Assembly (NCBI GenBank): GCA_934219025.1
Contig: CAKQDG010000035.1
Location: 1 to 19,157 of the forward strand
Reading direction: 5' to 3'
Length of the DNA: 19,157 nucleotides
Origin: an uncultured Prevotella sp.
GTDB lineage: Bacteria > Bacteroidota > Bacteroidia > Bacteroidales > Bacteroidaceae
A program made the position numbers and the translations under genes. The notes under the pieces were generated by a model. It saw nothing but the letters and a program-made list of their open reading frames with translations, ran no database searches and was not told where the DNA came from. This document shows, one piece after another, positions 15,262 to 19,157 of the stretch (the stretch's first letter is position 1; each line of letters begins with the position of its first letter).

Positions 15262-16071
15262 ATGCGTCCGATATACAAGAGGCTGATACTGATACTGCTC
15301 GACACAGTACTTATGGTGTATGTGTTCCTGGCAATGTTCTCGTTCAACAAACCGGACGAGAGCAAAAAAGTGTGCTCGGAAGTGAACATACAGATAGCAG
15401 ACCAAAATTCCAATGGTTTCCTCAGTGCCGCCGAAGTGAAGAAGATTCTTGTGAACAACCACATGTATCCGCTGAACGCCAAGATGACACAAGTGGAACC
15501 TCGACAAATCGAGGATCTTCTGTGCCAAAGTCCATTCGTAAACACGGCACAATGCTACAAGACGCAAAACAACCACGTCTGCATAAGCATTACTCAAAGG
15601 CTGCCCATTATCAGAATCAAGAGCCAGCGTGGCGACGACTACTACATCGATGACAAGGGAGGCATAATGCCAAACTCTAAATACACATCAGATCTCATCA
15701 TTGCCACCGGAAACATCAGCCAATGGTATGCACGCAACTACATCTCGCTCATGGCTAGCGTAATAATGGAAAATGATTTGTGGAAAAACATGATAGAGCA
15801 GATCAACATATTGCCAGACCATGGCATTGAACTGGTGCCGAGAATCGGCGAACATGTGGTGTATATCGGCAGTATGCCGCAATCAAAGTCTTTTTCAAAA
15901 CGCAGGGAACTTGTAGAAGACTTTGTAAACCGCAAACTCACCCGTCTGGAAAAATTCTACCGATACGGACTGAGCCAAGTGGGATGGAACAAATATCCGT
16001 ATATCAATCTTGAATTCGACAACCAAATAATATGTAAAAAACATAAACAGCAACCTGAAAACAATAACTAA
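15262..16071 (+). CDS. ftsQ: cell division protein FtsQ
   Basis: FtsQ is a bitopic divisome protein linking cytoplasmic and periplasmic assembly steps and controlling septal synthesis with FtsL. The 269 residues have a short cytoplasmic N-terminus, one membrane segment (about 8-28) and a periplasmic POTRA-like domain (about 37-115, with FLSAAEVKKIL and the VCISITQRLPIIRI strand). A beta domain with GDDYYIDDKGGIMPNS follows. The C-terminus ends in a basic, Asn/Gln-rich tail. Sequence conservation is low, as usual for FtsQ; the assignment rests on topology, the characteristic QRxPI...YYIDxxG motifs and position between murC and ftsA. One base separates its stop codon from the ftsA start. Confidence 0.9.
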   Translation: MRPIYKRLILILLDTVLMVYVFLAMFSFNKPDESKKVCSEVNIQIADQNSNGFLSAAEVKKILVNNHMYPLNAKMTQVEPRQIEDLLCQSPFVNTAQCYKTQNNHVCISITQRLPIIRIKSQRGDDYYIDDKGGIMPNSKYTSDLIIATGNISQWYARNYISLMASVIMENDLWKNMIEQINILPDHGIELVPRIGEHVVYIGSMPQSKSFSKRRELVEDFVNRKLTRLEKFYRYGLSQVGWNKYPYINLEFDNQIICKKHKQQPENNN

Positions 16072-16072
16072 T

Positions 16073-17590
16073 ATGCCAGCAAAGGATTTTATAGTAGCAA
16101 TTGAACTGGGTTCGTCAAAGCTCCGCGGCATAGCGGGGCGCAAAAACAGCGACGGAAGCATCACGGTTTCAGCCGTAGCAAGCGACGATTCCTCGACGTA
16201 TATCCGCAAGGGTATAGTGTACAACATCGAGAAAACAGTACAGAGTATCACCAACATCGTAACTAAACTAAAGACAGCTCTCAACAGAGACATCTCTCAA
16301 GTATATGTGGGAGTTGGCGGACAATCCATCCTCAGCGTGAAAAACGAAATCACACGAGACTTGCCTAAAGACACCATCATAACGCAGCAGATGGTGAACG
16401 AAATGATGGATGCCAACCGCAATAAAGCCTATGCAGACAAGGAAATCCTTGATGTTGCCATACAGGAATACAATGTGGGCAATGACTTGCAAAGCGACCC
16501 GGCTGGCATTCAAGCCGACAGACTGACTGGAAACTTTCTCAATATCCTGTGGCGCAAGGCATTCTACGACAAGCTCAACGACTGTTTTGAACGTGCCGGG
16601 GTAAATATCGCAGAACTCGACATCGCCCCGCTTGCCCTTGCCGACTGCATACTCGACGACACGGCAAAACGTGCTGGTTGCTTGCTCGTGGACCTCGGTG
16701 CCGACACCACCACTATGCTGGTTTACCACAAAAACAAACTGCGCCACATTGCAGTAATACCTCTCGGCGGAAAGAATATCACTATGGATATCTCTACTTT
16801 GAACATAGATGATATGGAAGTTGCCGAAAAGATGAAATGCAAATACGGCAGTGCTTACACCGAGCCACAGGAGCGCGACAAGACCCTGGAATATTCCATA
16901 GATATGGACCACAAAGTGTCGAGTGTGAAGTTCCAGCAAGTGGTAGAAGCGAGGATGCAGGAAATCATTGAGAACGTTTGGACACAGGTGCCGCCTGAAT
17001 ATCAAGACAAGCTGAATGGCGGAATAATCCTTACTGGAGGTGGAGCAAACCTGAAGAATGTGGAACTGGCTTTCCGCAAGCGCACCAAGATTGAAAAGGT
17101 AACTACAGTTCTGTTTGTGCCAGACACTGTAAACACAACAGGCAAGAACAATGCCGTGCCACACGACGGAACAATGAACACTCTGCTCGGACTGATGATG
17201 AAGGGCGACATAAACTGCGACGGCGGCGACTTGGACTTACAGCAGAACATCTTCAACAAAGAACCGGCTGCCACTCAGCTCAAGACTCCGACAGAAACAA
17301 CTTCTGTAGACCCTGCATCGCCTGTACAAACGGGCACAGGCAGAGTGCCGACTCCAACAGACAAGATTATACAGGAGAAGCAGAACGACAAGAAGGAATG
17401 GGACAAAGCCGTGCTCGACAATACCATAGAGGCATACGAGCGATACAAAAAAGCTTATCCCGGCGGTGAATACGTGGCGCAAGCCAACGAGAAAATCGAA
17501 GAGATGAAGCGTAAAGAGAGTATCGGGAGCAAATGGAGCCTTTGGAAGAGAAGAATCAAAGACCTTGTTACAGAGGGCGATGACGAATAA
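16073..17590 (+). CDS. ftsA: cell division protein FtsA with extended C-terminal tail
   Basis: FtsA is an actin-like ATPase that anchors FtsZ to the membrane and recruits later divisome proteins. The 505 residues include phosphate-1 (IAIELGSSKLRG, 8-19), phosphate-2 (LLVDLGADTTTM, 204-215) and the adenosine motif (GGIILTGGGANL, 316-327). The inserted 1C-type domain lies between them. The fold ends near residue 380. A Thr/Pro-rich linker (about 395-435) follows, then a helical TPR-like segment (about 439-480: EWDKAV, TIEAYERYKKAYPGG, ANEKIEEMK), and finally an amphipathic helix KWSLWKRRIKDLV (487-499) expected to be the membrane-targeting sequence. E. coli FtsA has about 420 residues, so the tail adds roughly 85. 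It lies directly upstream of ftsZ (61-bp gap). Confidence 0.95.
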   Translation: MPAKDFIVAIELGSSKLRGIAGRKNSDGSITVSAVASDDSSTYIRKGIVYNIEKTVQSITNIVTKLKTALNRDISQVYVGVGGQSILSVKNEITRDLPKDTIITQQMVNEMMDANRNKAYADKEILDVAIQEYNVGNDLQSDPAGIQADRLTGNFLNILWRKAFYDKLNDCFERAGVNIAELDIAPLALADCILDDTAKRAGCLLVDLGADTTTMLVYHKNKLRHIAVIPLGGKNITMDISTLNIDDMEVAEKMKCKYGSAYTEPQERDKTLEYSIDMDHKVSSVKFQQVVEARMQEIIENVWTQVPPEYQDKLNGGIILTGGGANLKNVELAFRKRTKIEKVTTVLFVPDTVNTTGKNNAVPHDGTMNTLLGLMMKGDINCDGGDLDLQQNIFNKEPAATQLKTPTETTSVDPASPVQTGTGRVPTPTDKIIQEKQNDKKEWDKAVLDNTIEAYERYKKAYPGGEYVAQANEKIEEMKRKESIGSKWSLWKRRIKDLVTEGDDE

Positions 17591-17651
17591 TTGCAAATTA
17601 GGACAATAAGTTCCATTTACTGTTACAGAAACTTAAAAAGACAATATAATT

Positions 17652-18983
17652 ATGGCAGACGACAAGAAATTAGGCAGAATGGCACAAGCCTTTGGCGAGC
17701 CAGAAAAGCCCAACAGCATAATAAAGGTCATCGGTGTTGGCGGCGGTGGCGGCAATGCCGTAAACCACATGTATAAGGAAGGCATACACGATGTTACATT
17801 CGTGCTATGCAACACGGATAAAAAGGCACTCGACGATTCGCCCGTGCCTGTACACCTGCAGCTTGGCGAGGAAGGACTCGGAGCTGGAAACAACCCAGAA
17901 ACGGGAAAGCAGAAAGCCGAGGAGAGCGAAGAGGAAATACGCAACATGCTCAACGACGGAACGAAGATGGTGTTCATTACGGCAGGTATGGGAGGAGGCA
18001 CCGGAACAGGTGCCGGTCCGGAAGTGGCACGCATTGCCAAATCTATGGACATACTTACCGTGGGTATCGTTACAATCCCGTTCAGGTGGGAAGGAAAGAA
18101 AAAAATCCTCAAGGCTCTTGCCGGAGTGGAACGAATGGCAAAGAATGTGGATGCCCTGCTCGTGATAAACAACGAGAGACTTTTCTCCATCTACGGACAG
18201 CTTTCGGTTGAGGATGCCTTTGGAAAGGCAGACGACACATTGAGCATCGCAGCAAAGAGCATTGCCGAGATTATCACCATGCACGGCATCATAAACCTTG
18301 ACTTCAACGATGTGAAGACGGTGTTGAAAGACGGAGGCGTGGCTCTGATGAGTACCGGCTACGGCGAGGGCGAGGACAGAATGAAGAAGGCTATAAACAA
18401 TGCTCTCCATTCTCCACTGCTCAACGACAACGACGTGTACCACTCCAAGAAAATACTCCTCAGCGTGTCGTTCTCCGGAGGAAAAGACGGCAACGGCACT
18501 CTTATGATGGAGGAGATGACTGCCGTTACGGAATTTATGGACGGCTTCGACGACGACATCGAAACGAAGTGGGGACTCTCCACCGACCCGGAGCTCGGCG
18601 ACAAAATTAAGGTTACTATCCTTGCCACAGGCTTCGGCGTGAAGGTGGAAGACGGAAAGATGAATATCACCGACAAACTTGCCATGAGCGCTGCTGATCT
18701 GCGCAAGAAGCGCGAACAGGAACAGGCGGAACAGATTCTGATTCAGAACTACTACGGCAATACGGGCAACGGTGAGGAGCGTTTCTCTCCGCGCTGCTTT
18801 ATCTTCAGCAACGAAGATTTGGACAACGACAACCTTATTTCTGCCGTTGAAACGACCCCTACATACAAGCGCACGAAGATTCAGTATGACGAACTGGTGA
18901 AGCAGTCGAAGGGCGACAACGTGGCAAACGGCACGTCTGAACCAAAGGCTGCTCCCGTATCGGGCACAATAAGGTTCATGTAA
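17652..18983 (+). CDS. ftsZ: cell division protein FtsZ
   Basis: FtsZ is the tubulin-like GTPase that forms the division ring. The 443 residues start with a short tail followed by IKVIGVGGGGGNAVNHM (24-40). The GTP signature GGGTGTG is at 114-120, and the T7 loop NLDFNDV (215-221) supplies the catalytic Asp residues, so GTPase function should be intact. After the core (to about residue 340) there is a charged helix (DLRKKREQEQAEQ) and a Bacteroidales-type region (RCFIFSNEDLDNDNLISAVE, TTPTYKRTK). A linker then leads to the terminal GTIRFM. The classical FtsA/ZipA-binding peptide (DIPAFLR type) is not present. A strong terminator follows the gene, closing the dcw cluster. Confidence 0.97.
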   Translation: MADDKKLGRMAQAFGEPEKPNSIIKVIGVGGGGGNAVNHMYKEGIHDVTFVLCNTDKKALDDSPVPVHLQLGEEGLGAGNNPETGKQKAEESEEEIRNMLNDGTKMVFITAGMGGGTGTGAGPEVARIAKSMDILTVGIVTIPFRWEGKKKILKALAGVERMAKNVDALLVINNERLFSIYGQLSVEDAFGKADDTLSIAAKSIAEIITMHGIINLDFNDVKTVLKDGGVALMSTGYGEGEDRMKKAINNALHSPLLNDNDVYHSKKILLSVSFSGGKDGNGTLMMEEMTAVTEFMDGFDDDIETKWGLSTDPELGDKIKVTILATGFGVKVEDGKMNITDKLAMSAADLRKKREQEQAEQILIQNYYGNTGNGEERFSPRCFIFSNEDLDNDNLISAVETTPTYKRTKIQYDELVKQSKGDNVANGTSEPKAAPVSGTIRFM

Positions 18984-19015
18984 ACAAGACTTTACACATA
19001 TATATATAACCAAAT

Positions 19016-19051
19016 GGAAGAGGAGTTGTATGTCAATTCCTCTTCTTTTTT
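19016..19051 (+). terminator. intrinsic terminator after ftsZ
   Basis: GAAGAGGAGTTG (19017-19028) pairs with CAATTCCTCTTC (19034-19045), giving a 12-bp stem with one G:U pair and a 5-nt loop. Six T residues follow (19046-19051). This is the clearest terminator in the window and marks the end of the dcw transcription unit. Confidence 0.88.
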
Positions 19052-19066
19052 AAATTCATTAAAACT

Positions 19067-19157
19067 ATGTTATACGATCAAGTAAGCAATGACATCAAGG
19101 AGGCTATGAAAGCCCGCGACAAGGTGCGTCTTGAAACCTTGCGCAACATCAAGAAGG
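19067..19157 (+). CDS. YqeY/GatB-domain protein, N-terminal fragment
   Basis: Only the first 30 codons lie in the window. They read MLYDQVSNDIKEAMK, ARDKVRLETLRNIKK. The pattern of an amphipathic helix followed by a KxRLxTLR motif is typical of YqeY-type proteins, which resemble the tail domain of GatB/GatE amidotransferases. Such a gene commonly follows ftsZ in Bacteroidales. The function of YqeY is not well established. It starts 15 bp after the ftsZ terminator, so its promoter must lie within or before the terminator region, or it depends on readthrough. Confidence 0.8.
   Translation, partial: MLYDQVSNDIKEAMKARDKVRLETLRNIKK

Noticed and set aside
17805..19013. Long minus-strand open frame (402 codons) opposite ftsZ
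   Set aside because: It is antisense to ftsZ with shadow-like composition and no family match that I recognise.
1..19157. CRISPR arrays, insertion sequences, riboswitches
   Set aside because: I saw no regularly spaced repeats, transposase genes, terminal inverted repeats or known riboswitch cores.

Overview
The window comes from a Bacteroidota chromosome, most likely order Bacteroidales and Prevotella-like. Four things point there. The gene order mraZ-rsmH-ftsL-ftsI-murE-mraY-murD-ftsW-murG-murC-ftsQ-ftsA-ftsZ, followed by a YqeY-type gene and with no murF or ddl, is the Bacteroidales form of the division and cell-wall (dcw) cluster. Promoters match the Bacteroidota sigma-ABfr pattern (TTTG, about 19-20 nt, TAnnTTTG). 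Shine-Dalgarno sequences are largely absent. FtsZ, MraY, FtsI (with a PASTA domain) and the FtsL-like protein all have Bacteroidota-type sequences. The genus assignment is inference.

Region 1 (1-2640) is a small mixed flank. A tRNA-Glu(TTC) on the minus strand is divergent from recO. A holin-like membrane protein and an N-acetylmuramoyl-L-alanine amidase follow and form a two-gene lysis cassette. The cassette ends at a probably bidirectional terminator, which it shares with a convergent minus-strand tRNA-Ser(GGA). Both tRNA genes have near-consensus promoters. About 365 bp without a gene then precede the dcw cluster.

Region 2 (2735-19051) is an uninterrupted plus-strand dcw cluster of 13 genes. 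It opens with a promoter carrying three GTGGNG repeats at exact 10-nt spacing, which I read as the MraZ operator, and closes at a strong terminator after ftsZ. The genes cover cytoplasmic precursor synthesis (MurC, MurD, MurE), lipid I and II synthesis (MraY, MurG), septal polymerisation and cross-linking (FtsW, FtsI), and divisome assembly (FtsL-like, FtsQ, FtsA, FtsZ). MraZ and the 16S rRNA methyltransferase RsmH lead the operon. Early genes overlap by 4 nt, whereas spacers of about 110-125 nt precede mraY, murD and murC. Two of these spacers carry similar short GAAC/GTTC inverted repeats.

Region 3 (19067-19157) is the start of a YqeY/GatB-domain gene that runs off the window.

Most of the window is conserved housekeeping DNA and I see no clearly new multigene system. 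The points most worth a second look are the MraZ operator, the host-embedded holin-amidase pair, a TPR-like insertion in the FtsA tail, the unusual FtsZ C-terminus, the altered His motif of MraY, and the recurrent intergenic inverted repeats.
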